From an uncultured Bacteroidales bacterium (GTDB lineage Bacteria; Bacteroidota; Bacteroidia; Bacteroidales; Paludibacteraceae), in NCBI GenBank assembly GCA_946626605.1, contig CAMOUL010000004.1:45731-109730 (forward strand): a DNA stretch of 64,000 nucleotides, given 5' to 3'. The position numbers were made by a program, and so were the translations under genes. Positions 9,000 through 16,864 of this stretch are shown piece after piece; the stretch's first letter is position 1, and every line of letters begins with the position of its first letter. The notes under the pieces are model-generated. The model saw only the letters and a list, made by a program, of their open reading frames with translations, had not been told where the DNA came from and did not search any database.

Positions 9000-10102
9000 A
9001 CGTTAAACAAGAAATGCATTATGTCTCCGTCTTGCACGAGGTAGTCCTTGCCTTCGATGCCGAGTTTGCCGGCTGCGCGGCATTGCGCCTCGCCGCCGAG
9101 CGCCACGAAGTCCTCGTATTTGATCACCTCCGCACGGATGAACCCGCGCTCAAAATCCGTGTGGATGACGCCGGCGCACTGCGGCGCTTTCATGCCCTCG
9201 CGGAACGTCCACGCGCGTACCTCGTCCGAACCCGCAGTGAGGAACGTACGCAGTTTGAGTAGCGCGTAAGCGGCCTTGATCAGGCGGTTCACTCCGCTCT
9301 CCTCCAGACCGATCTCCTCGAGGAACATCTGCCGCTCCTCGTAGCTCTCTAACTCCGCGATCTCGCTCTCTATCTTCGCGGCGAGAACAAGCACTTGTGC
9401 GTCCTCGTCTTTGACCGCCTCACGAACCTGCTCCACGTACGCGTTGCCGGTGACGGCGGAACCCTCATCGACGTTGCAGACGTACATCACGGGTTTGTTC
9501 GTCAGCAGGAAGAGGTCTTTCGCTGCCGCCTCCTGCTCTTTGTTCTCCAGCTCTACCGTCCGGGCGTTCTTGCCTTGACTCAGCGCCTCGCGGTACTTAA
9601 CCAGCACCTCTAACTGCAACTTCGCGAACTTATCCCCTCCGGCTTTGGCGGCTTTCTCGCATTTCTGGATACGGCTCTCCACCGTCTCCAGGTCCTTCAG
9701 CTGCAACTCCGCGTCGATGATCTCTTTGTCGCGCACGGGGTTCACCGTCCCATCGACATGCACTACGTTCTCGTCGTCGAAACAACGCAGTACATGGATG
9801 ATGGCGTCCGTCTCGCGGATGTTCGCCAGGAACTTATTGCCTAATCCTTCACCCTTGCTCGCGCCCTTGACCAGACCCGCTATATCGACTATCTCCACGG
9901 TCGTGGGGATCACGCCGCGCTCGGGGTGACATATCTCCCCGAGTTTGATCAACCGCTCGTCCGGCACCGTGATCACGCCTACGTTCGGCTCAATCGTGCA
10001 GAAAGGAAAATTGGCGCTCTGCGCCTTCGCATTACTCAGACAGTTAAAAAGGGTACTCTTGCCTACGTTCGGCAGACCCACTATTCCACATTGTAAAGAC
10101 AT
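8996..10102 (-). CDS. ychF: redox-regulated ATPase YchF (OLA1 family)
   Basis: Ribosome-associated P-loop ATPase of the Obg-related class. G1 motif GLPNVGKST at the N-terminus, G3 [17 protein letters not shown], a coiled-coil middle (residues about 130-200), and a C-terminal TGS domain with [18 protein letters not shown]. 368 residues, close to the usual 363. The gene is preceded on its strand by a typical promoter box (TATCTTTGCA, complement of 10145-10154). It is translationally coupled to the downstream antiporter. Confidence 0.95.
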   Translation of the reverse strand: MSLQCGIVGLPNVGKSTLFNCLSNAKAQSANFPFCTIEPNVGVITVPDERLIKLGEICHPERGVIPTTVEIVDIAGLVKGASKGEGLGNKFLANIRETDAIIHVLRCFDDENVVHVDGTVNPVRDKEIIDAELQLKDLETVESRIQKCEKAAKAGGDKFAKLQLEVLVKYREALSQGKNARTVELENKEQEAAAKDLFLLTNKPVMYVCNVDEGSAVTGNAYVEQVREAVKDEDAQVLVLAAKIESEIAELESYEERQMFLEEIGLEESGVNRLIKAAYALLKLRTFLTAGSDEVRAWTFREGMKAPQCAGVIHTDFERGFIRAEVIKYEDFVALGGEAQCRAAGKLGIEGKDYLVQDGDIMHFLFNV

Positions 10103-10144
10103 GTATGATTTATGATTTCAAATTTATGATTTAACAAATTAGCG

Positions 10145-10180
10145 TGCAAAGATACTGCTTTTTTTTGAGATATGCAAATT
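10145..10180 (-). promoter_or_regulatory. promoter of ychF (TAnnTTTG type)
   Basis: On the minus strand, TATCTTTGCA (10145-10154) is preceded by the GCAG and A-tract spacer and a TTTGCATATCTC upstream block. This is the extended promoter that recurs throughout the window. A short ATTTATGATTTC repeat lies between it and the ychF start. Confidence 0.75.
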
Positions 10181-10745
10181 TTTGGAAACTTTTGTGTTTT
10201 TCTTTTGCCCCCCGGAGCGTTCTCCCGACGGAACGGGAGAAGCGGCATCCGCCTAAGAGGGTTATCTTGCCTCCGCCTAGAAGGGCTTCCTTGCCGCTCT
10301 CTTTGCTTGCGGTGTAGGCGGTTTACCGCTGCGCCGGTACTCTCTCCACGTTCGTGCCGTTCATTCCCGCGTCCCGTCTCGTTATTACTTCGCCCGCCCG
10401 GTACGCGTCCAATGCGGGTGCTCTATGTCCGTTACGCCGGATGGTATCCGGCATGTAGTACCATGTTTTGTTGTTTACGGGGTGTCCCCCGTGATTTTTT
10501 TTCTTTTTTTCTTGTGTATCTCAAAAAAAATCAGTAATTTTGCACGCAAAATTGTTTGGGGTCCCCAACGGACGCTAACGGAGTGCATCCGATGGGGAAG
10601 CGTAGTTCACGACGAAAGTTCATACGACCGATGTATCGGGAGTCGTACTAAGTCGTGAAGCAAGCGCTGCACCCGCAAAGGTTTCAACCTTTAACCCTAC
10701 GACGCTGTACAAGAGTACATCGACAACCCGCTATAACGCAACATA
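10181..10745 (+). promoter_or_regulatory. non-coding region with promoter and chain of palindromes upstream of 10746
   Basis: No convincing gene. It holds a perfect inverted repeat GCCGGAT / ATCCGGC (10436-10452), a promoter box TAATTTTGCA (10535-10544), and then about 200 bases of nested inverted repeats. Element flank GGGGTCCCC starts at 10558. TTCACGAC (10606-10613) pairs with GTCGTGAA (10652-10659). TACGAC (10623-10628) pairs with GTCGTA (10642-10647), enclosing CCGAT-GT-ATCGG. AAAGGTT-TC-AACCTTT spans 10677-10692. The transcript from 10535 would therefore carry a long structured 5' leader before the 10746 gene. Confidence 0.65.
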
Positions 10746-11006
10746 ATGGAAACATTTGATTATCAACAACAACTAATCCATTTTAATGGTATGGCTTTTC
10801 CCTTTGTGGTTATTCATGAGCCGCAAACTGGCATAGACCATATAATAAGCACAGAGGATTTGAGTGAGCAACTATTTGATAATGATAAAGGGGGCTATAA
10901 GTCTAAAGATGCAGAATGGATTGATGAAAAAATAACCTATTTCGTGCAAACAGCGAAAGATTTAGAACGTTCTTCAAAAGATATATTAGCAGAAATTTAT
11001 GATTAA
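10746..11006 (+). CDS. hypothetical 86-residue protein, partner of BglII-like nuclease
   Basis: Unrecognised small acidic protein (METFDYQQQLIHFNGMAFPF, ending KDLERSSKDILAEIYD). No signal peptide, no membrane segment. The C-terminal third looks helical. It overlaps the next gene by eight bases, so the two are likely made together. Base composition is clearly more AT-rich than the flanking housekeeping genes. Located first after the structured leader. It could be an antidote or accessory subunit of the nuclease, but that rests on position and size only. Confidence 0.7.
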   Translation: METFDYQQQLIHFNGMAFPFVVIHEPQTGIDHIISTEDLSEQLFDNDKGGYKSKDAEWIDEKITYFVQTAKDLERSSKDILAEIYD

Positions 11007-11505
11007 GTACCAATTTTTTCCTCGTTCGCGAGGCGTGACACAGGAAATTCAAGATATTATCAATAGTTTCAAGGCTATTGAAACCCAAATTGATTCTGAA
11101 ACAAGTGAACTTAAATCCAATGAAGTCCTCCAAATTGTACGTCCACATTTGGAGAAGTTGCAATACATTGTAGAAACGGGGAAAGGTGTAAATGAGAAAA
11201 TAGACGTACCGGTACTTTTTGGTCAGGATAACAAGATTGACAAGTCTTTCTATGCCGATGCGTTAAGTGCTGATGGTCGCATCGTTGTCGAGGTCGAGGC
11301 CGGACGTGCTACAGAAAACAACCAATTTCTTAAAGATCTTTTCGAAGCTTGTATGATGTTTGATGTGGAATATTTAGTACTTGCTGTGCGCAATGTGTAT
11401 CGCACCCATTATGATTTCGACAGAGTATATAGTTTCTTAGAAACGCTATACATTTCTAACAGACTTCACCTTCCACTTAAAGGGATTTTATTAATTGGCT
11501 ATTAA
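10999..11505 (+). CDS. restriction-endonuclease-like protein (BglII/BstYI-type fold, predicted)
   Basis: 168 residues with a pattern typical of a PD-(D/E)XK fold: KSFYADALSADGRIVVEVEA around residues 85-105, with Asp and the two Glu as candidate metal ligands, then a helix FLKDLFEACMMFDVEYLVLAVRN. It resembles BglII/BstYI-like proteins that I recall from Bacteroides accessory regions. No methyltransferase gene is adjacent, so it is not an obvious classical restriction system. AT-rich and probably acquired. It overlaps the upstream 86-residue gene and is followed 12 bases later by a RhuM gene. Confidence 0.6.
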   Translation: MIKYQFFPRSRGVTQEIQDIINSFKAIETQIDSETSELKSNEVLQIVRPHLEKLQYIVETGKGVNEKIDVPVLFGQDNKIDKSFYADALSADGRIVVEVEAGRATENNQFLKDLFEACMMFDVEYLVLAVRNVYRTHYDFDRVYSFLETLYISNRLHLPLKGILLIGY

Positions 11506-11517
11506 ATCGAATCAACA

Positions 11518-12369
11518 ATGAAAGACGAAATAGTTTTATACCAGCCGAATGAAACGATCAAATTAGAAGTTCATTTGAAGGATGAAACCGTGTGGCTTAC
11601 TCAGCAACAAATAGCTGATTTATTTGGTGTTAAGCAGCCTGCGATTTCAAAACACATCGCAAACATCTATAAATCAGGTGAATTAGAAGAAGAGGGCACG
11701 TATTCCATTTTGGAATATATGGGGCATGACGGTAAGCAACTCTATACCGCTAAAGCATATAATCTGGACATGATTTTATCCGTAGGTTATAGAGTCAATA
11801 GTACGAATGCAACTCGTTTCCGTCAATGGGCTAATCGCGTCCTCAAAGACTACCTCCTGCGCGGGTACGCATTCAATCAGCGTCTCGCCAATATCGAACA
11901 CCAAATGGACGAACAACGCGCAATACTGGCTGCCCATGAGGAAAAGATTGACTTCTTTGTACGTACCTCATTACCGCCTGTTGAAGGTATTTTCTATGAA
12001 GGAGAGATTTATGGGGCATATTCGTTTGTGTCCGACCTCATTCGTTCGGCTAAGACGCGCATTGTGCTGATTGACAACTATATAGACGACCGGGTTCTAA
12101 CCATGCTTGATAAGCGAAATGATGGTGTCAAAGCAACCATCTACACCAAAAATTTTACCAGACAATTATCGCTGGATATAGCACAACACAACAAGCAGTT
12201 TGCACCTATTGATGTGGAGCCATTTAACCTTTCTCATGATCGATTTATGATCATTGATGATATTGTCTATCATATAGGAGCATCTCTCAAAGACCTTGGG
12301 AAAGCATGGTTCGCATTTACCAAGATGAATGATATATCGGCTGAAGAATTATTAGGACGAATCAAATAA
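11518..12369 (+). CDS. RhuM family protein with C-terminal PLD-like domain
   Basis: The N-terminal part (residues about 1-120) has the RhuM virulence-protein/DNA-binding pattern: DETVWLTQQQIADLFGVKQPAISKHIANIY is a helix-turn-helix, and MILSVGYRVNSTNATRFRQWA is the RhuM signature. A linker (RLANIEHQMDEQRAILAAHEEKIDFF) is probably coiled coil. The C-terminal part (IRSAKTRIVLIDNYIDDRVL ... HDRFMIIDDIVYHIGASLKDLG) resembles a single phospholipase-D-like motif (H-x-R-x4-D with a following GAS). 283 residues. RhuM genes are common in Bacteroidota mobile regions. Function unknown; the DNA-binding call is well supported, the PLD call moderately. Confidence 0.8.
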   Translation: MKDEIVLYQPNETIKLEVHLKDETVWLTQQQIADLFGVKQPAISKHIANIYKSGELEEEGTYSILEYMGHDGKQLYTAKAYNLDMILSVGYRVNSTNATRFRQWANRVLKDYLLRGYAFNQRLANIEHQMDEQRAILAAHEEKIDFFVRTSLPPVEGIFYEGEIYGAYSFVSDLIRSAKTRIVLIDNYIDDRVLTMLDKRNDGVKATIYTKNFTRQLSLDIAQHNKQFAPIDVEPFNLSHDRFMIIDDIVYHIGASLKDLGKAWFAFTKMNDISAEELLGRIK

Positions 12370-12378
12370 CCCCCTTAA

Positions 12379-13308
12379 ATGCGTCCACACCCGCGTCTGA
12401 CACATAGCGACTACTACCGCGACAGGTGTTCCGAATCCGAACTCTGTTACGATTTCCCCGGCGATGATATTTTCATCGACGGACTACACGCTATGCAGAT
12501 GCATTTCTGGAGCAACAACCGCAATATCGACATCCCCGTGGTACGCGTCATGAACGCCGCGCACTTCATCGCCGCCTATATGCTCCAGACCTCATGCTCC
12601 GGAGACCAATGGGAGTACGATACGATGGCCTATTGTTCCGTCGGCAAGGACCAACAACTCGCCGCCCTCACTATCATCGTCCTCGCTGCCATGCTCAAAC
12701 GCACCGACGGCTTCCGGGCAAGAAACTGCCGAAACCTCATCCTTGAGGAGCGCAGTGAGGATTTTGAAGAAGGAGTGACCCTCTATGAGCGCTTCCTCCA
12801 AACTGCCGAAGAACGCTTTGCCGAGGAGGATTTCCTCATCGACATCCCCGATCTCGCTACCCAACTCCGCGAGAAAGACGAACTCATCGCGCAACAATCC
12901 CAACAAATAGCAACACTCGAAAACACCATCACTACTATGGAAGAGAAATACACACAAATTATCGGCACGCAGTATAAGCAAGATAATAATCAAGGCACTA
13001 TCTATAATGGTCCGGTAACGATCAACCAATACCCGGCATCGCCTTCGTCTGTTTCGTCCGAATTTGATTCGGACATCACCACCCGTGAAGAATCGCCCAA
13101 AGAAAAACCTTATACGCCACCTGTCCCCCGCGAAGGAGACTATAACGGCGTACGGCTTTATATCGAGGAGCGCAAGCGATACGACGAGTCTTTCAAAGAC
13201 TATTGCTCACACCACAACCGCAAAGAACTCTGCACCTATCTCACCAAGGAGTTCGGCTGGTTTGTGGACGACAAATCCCTCGGCAAAAACATCAGCCGGA
13301 ATATCTAA
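12379..13308 (+). CDS. hypothetical coiled-coil protein of mobile region
   Basis: 309 residues, no recognised family. A globular N-terminal part (residues 1-130, with FIDGLHAMQMHFWSNNRN and MLKRTDGFRARNCRNLILEE) is followed by a predicted coiled coil (about 160-200: LREKDELIAQQSQQIATLEN). A short segment GTIYNGPVTINQY, of a type seen in Bacteroidota element proteins, comes next, then a proline/serine-rich linker and a C-terminal block (YDESFKDYCSHHNRKELCTY). More GC-rich than the preceding three genes, so its origin may differ. A terminator follows. Confidence 0.7.
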   Translation: MRPHPRLTHSDYYRDRCSESELCYDFPGDDIFIDGLHAMQMHFWSNNRNIDIPVVRVMNAAHFIAAYMLQTSCSGDQWEYDTMAYCSVGKDQQLAALTIIVLAAMLKRTDGFRARNCRNLILEERSEDFEEGVTLYERFLQTAEERFAEEDFLIDIPDLATQLREKDELIAQQSQQIATLENTITTMEEKYTQIIGTQYKQDNNQGTIYNGPVTINQYPASPSSVSSEFDSDITTREESPKEKPYTPPVPREGDYNGVRLYIEERKRYDESFKDYCSHHNRKELCTYLTKEFGWFVDDKSLGKNISRNI

Positions 13309-13349
13309 GCCTGTTCCTTTTTTCATAGCCTGTTCCTTTTTTGATATTA

Positions 13350-13374
13350 GCGACCTTTATGGCCGCTTTTTTTT
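13350..13374 (+). terminator. rho-independent terminator after 12379 gene
   Basis: GCGACC (13350-13355) pairs with GGCCGC (13361-13366) with one mismatch, followed by an eight-base T run. Just upstream the phrase GCCTGTTCCTTTTTT occurs twice in tandem (13311-13341). Confidence 0.65.
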
Positions 13375-13377
13375 GCC

Positions 13378-13467
13378 TATTCGACACATTCGACAACTAT
13401 TCGACACAGGCGACAAAATAAGCGACATTTGTCCCTCGCAGGCGACAAAATTACCTCTACCTTTGCA
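13378..13467 (+). promoter_or_regulatory. TTCGACA repeat array and promoter of HNH gene
   Basis: Several imperfect copies of TTCGACA/GCGACA lie between 13378 and 13449, followed by the promoter box TACCTTTGCA at 13458-13467, 37 bases before the HNH gene. The repeats overlap the region upstream of the box and could be a binding array or only slippage-prone DNA. Confidence 0.6.
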
Positions 13468-13503
13468 GCGGATTTCGGATAACATCCCCGAGTCCGATGC
13501 ATT

Positions 13504-14133
13504 ATGAAAAATCAAAACATTCAACCTCTCCACAAGCGAGAGTACAAACCCAAACGCGAACCCATCCCAAGGACGTGGTTCCTATCCCACGGCTACACCA
13601 AAGCCGACACCCGTTACACCAACGGCTATGCCATCTGGCTACATCCGCGCACCAACGATGTCTTTTCCGCCTACAGAAAGATTAAGCTGAATCTCCTGCC
13701 GAAAGAAAGGCACTTAAAGACATCTGCGCAATACTTGTATGTACCAAGGGAATTTGGTAGTATTTTACTCGCCCGCCTAAAGTACATGGTCTTCAAAGGT
13801 TTGATCCCCCCCAGATACACCATCGACCACATCGACGGCAACCCCCTCAACAACGACATCCGCAACCTCCGTGCCGTTCCGAGTGCCATCAACCGTCGCG
13901 ATGGCGGCTTCCTCCGCAAACTCCGCAACCACGGCATCAACGTTGCCATGTACCCCGGCATCATCCTCGACGGCTACGAGCGGATGGCAGAATGGAAAGC
14001 CTCGCATAAGGAGTGGCAGTACGAGCGTCTCACCCGCGACGAGCTCCTCCGTATCTTCATCGGTCCGACCTTCACCATCGCCGACCCCAACGCCCTCATG
14101 GATCTCGACATCTCCCGCCATCGCGAGCTATAG
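13504..14133 (+). CDS. HNH endonuclease
   Basis: 209 residues with an HNH_3-type core: YTIDHIDGNPLNNDIRNL followed by RAVPSAINRRD. The paired Asp-His and the Asn residues match the metal-binding and catalytic positions, and an upstream YMVFKGLIP segment fits homing-type HNH enzymes of phages. Driven by its own promoter (13458-13467). Such free-standing HNH genes are typical selfish or phage elements. The remaining N-terminal 90 residues (RTWFLSHGYTKADTRYTNGY) may recognise DNA. The gene is followed by GCGAGCTATAGCC repeats. Confidence 0.85.
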   Translation: MKNQNIQPLHKREYKPKREPIPRTWFLSHGYTKADTRYTNGYAIWLHPRTNDVFSAYRKIKLNLLPKERHLKTSAQYLYVPREFGSILLARLKYMVFKGLIPPRYTIDHIDGNPLNNDIRNLRAVPSAINRRDGGFLRKLRNHGINVAMYPGIILDGYERMAEWKASHKEWQYERLTRDELLRIFIGPTFTIADPNALMDLDISRHREL

Positions 14134-14263
14134 CCACCCGCTGCTCTCCCGCCACTGCGAGCTATAGCCCCCCGTCCCACGGTGTCCTGTGCTCGCGAGT
14201 TCCGCGAGCGAGTTCCCCCGCGAGTGTTAATTATTTCGTTAATTAGGTCGGATGTTATCCGAC
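14123..14263 (+). repeat. GCGAGCTATAGCC repeats, CTCGCG hairpin and GTCGGAT palindrome
   Basis: GCGAGCTATAGCC occurs at about 14126 and 14157. The second copy continues into a block containing CCACGGTGTCCTGTG and the hairpin GCTCGCG-AGTTC-CGCGAGC. Nearly the same block recurs at 15470-15532. A separate perfect inverted repeat GTCGGAT-GTT-ATCCGAC lies at 14247-14263 and recurs at 50594-50610. Confidence 0.75.
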
Positions 14264-14282
14264 AACAAACCCCCCTACAATT

Positions 14283-14555
14283 ATGGACATTCAAGATTTA
14301 AGAAAAGCCCTGCACGAGGGTATCGTGCTCTTTCAGTTTCAGAAGATCGACGGCTCGCTCCGTCCCGCCCGAGGCACCACCTGCCCCGACCTCGTACCCA
14401 CGCCCGACACCCCCAAAGGCGTCCGCTCTCCCGAGCAACAAGCCGCCTACGAGCGTCAGACCGTCACCTTCTACGACATCGACAAAAAGGCCTGGCGATC
14501 CATGCGCATCGACGCCCTTTGGTCATATTCCCGAGCTCTCAAACTAACCGATTAA
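14283..14555 (+). CDS. SH3-fold protein, DUF2693 type
   Basis: 90 residues. The sequence pattern IVLFQFQKIDGSLRPARGTT, then TFYDIDKKAWRSMRIDALW, matches DUF2693, an SH3-like beta-barrel family abundant in Bacteroidota phages and mobile elements. Function unknown; it may bind nucleic acid or template DNA. Its stop lies six bases before the next gene, which suggests one transcript. Preceded by the palindrome at 14247-14263. Confidence 0.8.
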   Translation: MDIQDLRKALHEGIVLFQFQKIDGSLRPARGTTCPDLVPTPDTPKGVRSPEQQAAYERQTVTFYDIDKKAWRSMRIDALWSYSRALKLTD

Positions 14556-14561
14556 CGCCTT

Positions 14562-14774
14562 ATGGAAACCGTTAAATGTGAGTACTGCGGTAAGGAATTA
14601 CCCAAAGACCAAGCCACATTCTGCGAGGATGCCGGCATCTACGCCTGCCCGGATTGCGCGGATGAGAATCTGGTGACCTGCGAAAGATGCGGTATGTTAA
14701 TCGATCGTGATGGCGCCTACCGCGGTTTTGGCGGCTACCTCTGCGAGTACTGCCACGATGATCTCTTCGGCTAA
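14562..14774 (+). CDS. small zinc-ribbon protein
   Basis: 70 residues with four Cys pairs: CEYC, CPDC, CERC and CEYC, spaced as two treble-clef or LIM-like zinc sites. Last residues CEYCHDDLFG. No catalytic domain. It could act as a DNA-, RNA- or protein-binding adaptor. Directly follows DUF2693 and is probably co-transcribed. Similar orphan Cys-rich proteins are common in Bacteroidota element cargo. A tandem TAGTCCTACC repeat begins right after the stop. Confidence 0.75.
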   Translation: METVKCEYCGKELPKDQATFCEDAGIYACPDCADENLVTCERCGMLIDRDGAYRGFGGYLCEYCHDDLFG

Positions 14775-15038
14775 CCCCTTAGTCCTACCTAGTTCTACCT
14801 AGTCCTACCCAGTTTTATTTTTAGCTTGTATCTTTTTTATCATACCTTGTATCTTTTTTATGTTTTAGCTTGTATCTTTTTTACTAAAAATCAAGCAAAA
14901 TAAATACAAGCCTCCAACCCCCAACCACCCAAGCTACCATCGCAAAAAGAGAAAAGAACCAAAAGAGAAAACTATGCAGACACGCTTTTAATCTTTTAAA
15001 AAATAATTTATTTTATAAATTTTTAAAAAGCATTCTTT
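14775..15038 (+). repeat. direct-repeat region: TAGTCCTACC and CTTGTATCTTTTTTA arrays
   Basis: No gene. TAGTCCTACC/TAGTTCTACC repeats with a 10-nt period cover about 14780-14812. Three exact copies of CTTGTATCTTTTTTA lie at 14825-14839, 14846-14860 and 14869-14883, spaced 21 and 23 nt, about two helical turns. The rest is A/T-rich up to the next start. The array looks like iterons or an operator cluster; no replication initiator gene is adjacent. Confidence 0.65.
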
Positions 15039-15428
15039 ATGAAACAGCCTGAAAACATCGACGACGTAATGAGCAAGCGCATGGGCAAATCGCTCCTTTA
15101 TCTGCTCAAACTCATCGACCCGGAGCGGAAGTTCGGTTTTGATACCGCTCTCATCGGGACGTGGAACCGGCTCTCCCTCACCGACCAGCGCCGCCTCTAC
15201 CTCTATCTCCTCTACCGCAAATGGCGAGGAGAAGGCTTCTACGGCACGCCCTATGAGATCGTCAACAACTGTCACCCGTACCCCACTAATTGGAACGGAC
15301 GACCGATGATCAACCGTCTCATGAGGGAGTCCAAAATGGTTCGCGCCAAGTACCAGGGAGACTTCGGCATCTATACCCTCGACGAATCCCGCGTCTGGCA
15401 AATGACCGATGTCCACCCCCTCAATTAG
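15039..15428 (+). CDS. hypothetical protein of accessory island
   Basis: 129 residues, no recognised domain. A helical N-terminus (MSKRMGKSLLYLLKLIDPERKF) is followed by TWNRLSLTDQRRLYLYLLYRKW and a C-terminal segment (RPMINRLMRESKMVRAKYQ) with basic character that could bind nucleic acid. No signal peptide. Codon use is GC-rich, like the HNH and DUF2693 genes, unlike the 10.7-12.4 kb genes. Followed by a duplicated non-coding block (15470-15532). Confidence 0.65.
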   Translation: MKQPENIDDVMSKRMGKSLLYLLKLIDPERKFGFDTALIGTWNRLSLTDQRRLYLYLLYRKWRGEGFYGTPYEIVNNCHPYPTNWNGRPMINRLMRESKMVRAKYQGDFGIYTLDESRVWQMTDVHPLN

Positions 15429-15640
15429 CTCGCCCCCTCGCTCCCGCCCTCGCCCTCGACGCCCCCCGCGAGTTATAGCCCCTCCCGCCCCACGGTGTCC
15501 TGTGCTCGCGAGTTCTGCGAGCGAGATCCCCCGAGCCCCGCTGGTCTAACTCTCGGCGCTACTCCGCCGAGACCCCGAAACCCTATTTTATTATTAACTG
15601 CGGCGTGTCATTTGTGCACGCCCCAAAACCCCAAAACATT
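15429..15640 (+). repeat. second copy of CACGGTGTCCTGTG block and hairpins
   Basis: 15470-15532 repeats the 14157-14218 block with a few differences, including the CTCGCG hairpin. A perfect inverted repeat TCTCGGCG-CTACTC-CGCCGAGA follows at 15551-15572. No gene seen. Confidence 0.75.
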
Positions 15641-16051
15641 ATGAAAAAAACTAAAATCACTTCCCAAATGAAAACCTTCGCCGTGGAAATCTTGGCGAAA
15701 TTCATCGTTATCCCTCTTATGGAGGCAGTAGCCGCCAACCGCGGTACGTTCTTTTTCCTCGTCATGGGCAACGAACATCAGACCGATGTCGCCTTCGCCA
15801 ACTCGATGGGACTTTCCTGCGAGGGTGCCGCCGCCATCCTCGAAAACCCGACGACCGCTGCCGCTTTCTCCAATATCGCTACCTCGTTCGATTGCGGCAT
15901 CGATGACAAGTTAGCGGACAAGAAGTTTAACGAGGTCTACCAGAAATCCCTTCCCGAGACCGACGACCATTGCTGGGCGTCCTACTCCGACTTCGATTTT
16001 GACTACGACGGTAAAGTCACCTTCGAGCAATCCGATGATATTAACTCTTAA
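15641..16051 (+). CDS. hypothetical protein, membrane-associated or secreted possible
   Basis: 136 residues starting MKKTKITSQMKTFAVEILAK. A moderately hydrophobic stretch (FAVEILAKFIVIPLMEAV) is not a classical signal peptide. The middle is alanine-rich and small-residue-rich (GLSCEGAAAILENPTTAAAF), and the end is acidic (YSDFDFDYDGKVTFEQSDD). An upstream ATG at 15605 would add a proline-rich non-family tail; 15641 is preferred. Family not recognised. It lies 13 bases before the next likely start, so both are probably on one transcript. Confidence 0.6.
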   Translation: MKKTKITSQMKTFAVEILAKFIVIPLMEAVAANRGTFFFLVMGNEHQTDVAFANSMGLSCEGAAAILENPTTAAAFSNIATSFDCGIDDKLADKKFNEVYQKSLPETDDHCWASYSDFDFDYDGKVTFEQSDDINS

Positions 16052-16064
16052 AACCCCGCACGAT

Positions 16065-16454
16065 ATGAAATGTACTTTAATGCCCGGTATTGAGTCTATT
16101 TCCGGGTCTGTCAAAGGACTTAACGGCTCACGTCTTATCTTCAAGACCTACAAAAGACCATCGGTCAATCGTCCGAACAAAACCGAAACGCGCGTGTATC
16201 TCTCGCAGAAGAAGAAGCGCACAAAGCCCCTCTCCGACAAAGAGATAGTTTGTCGGGAGTGGTTCGCCGCGGCAAGAACTTTTGCCGCTAACCTCTCCGA
16301 CGAGCAAGCGCAGCGGTATTACGACGAGTGGAAACGCTCTGACTATCTCTTCAACGGCAAGCGATATGCCACCCTCAAGGGGTATATCATGGCGCGTTTC
16401 TACGCTGAACGCCCTTCGAACGAAAACGGTACTACGTCAGTAGTAAATCAGTAG
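16065..16454 (+). CDS. hypothetical protein, MPGIESISG family (Bacteroidota element)
   Basis: 129 residues starting MKCTLMPGIESISGSV. I recall similar proteins beginning 'PGIxSxSG' from Bacteroides mobile regions. Pattern: PGIESISGSV, then RVYLSQKKKRTKPLSDKEI, then a helical block (EWFAAARTFAANLSDEQAQ), ending YATLKGYIMARFYAE. Basic middle. The gene at 18417 shares the same N-terminal pattern and order of blocks and is a paralogue. Function unknown; perhaps DNA-associated. The start at 16065 gives the family N-terminus, whereas 15999 would overlap the previous gene. Confidence 0.7.
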   Translation: MKCTLMPGIESISGSVKGLNGSRLIFKTYKRPSVNRPNKTETRVYLSQKKKRTKPLSDKEIVCREWFAAARTFAANLSDEQAQRYYDEWKRSDYLFNGKRYATLKGYIMARFYAERPSNENGTTSVVNQ

Positions 16455-16483
16455 TAAATAAGTCTAATTACGAGTACACTATT

Positions 16484-16864
16484 ATGGAAATCATCTTATC
16501 AAAACAATGTGAAGCCCTCACCGGCTCACTCGGAAAAGGGTTCGGATATTACATCCGCAGAGCCCGGCATCAAGACGGATCCGTCCGTTTCTACTCACAG
16601 CGATCTAAACATCCGCCAATCCCTAGAGATGGGCACCTTCGTTTCATCTTCGCTTGTGCCGAACTCGCCCAAATGAAGACCCACATCGCCGACATCCTTA
16701 TCTCGGCTAAAGAGCTTTCGGATGCCCTTTGGGAGGCAAGATTTTACGACTTAGCTGACTACTTAGTCTCTAAGAAAAAGTCATTTCTCGGCACCCTGCA
16801 TGCGGATTCCGACACCCTGCATGCGAACGACATTATTAACTTCAGAAACATTTGGTTCAGATGA
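16484..16864 (+). CDS. hypothetical protein of accessory island
   Basis: 126 residues (MEIILSKQCEALTGSLGKGF, then YYIRRARHQDGSVRFYSQRS). The N-terminal half looks like a small beta domain. The middle (RFIFACAELAQMKTHIADIL) is helical. I recall homologues in Bacteroides element cargo but no function. Near the C-terminus the phrase ACCCTGCATGCG is repeated (16795-16833), giving GTLHADSDTLHA in the protein; this is an in-frame tandem duplication. Overlaps the following gene by ATGA. Confidence 0.65.
   Translation: MEIILSKQCEALTGSLGKGFGYYIRRARHQDGSVRFYSQRSKHPPIPRDGHLRFIFACAELAQMKTHIADILISAKELSDALWEARFYDLADYLVSKKKSFLGTLHADSDTLHANDIINFRNIWFR

Noticed and set aside
10172..10537. Open frame of 121 codons starting MQIFGNF
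   Set aside because: Lies in a promoter-rich, palindrome-rich non-coding region, has Arg/Cys-rich unlikely composition and no RBS; overlaps the ychF promoter.
14252..14575. Alternative frame MLSDNKPPYNYGHSRFKKSP over the DUF2693 gene
   Set aside because: DUF2693 in the other frame has the family pattern; this one is a shadow.
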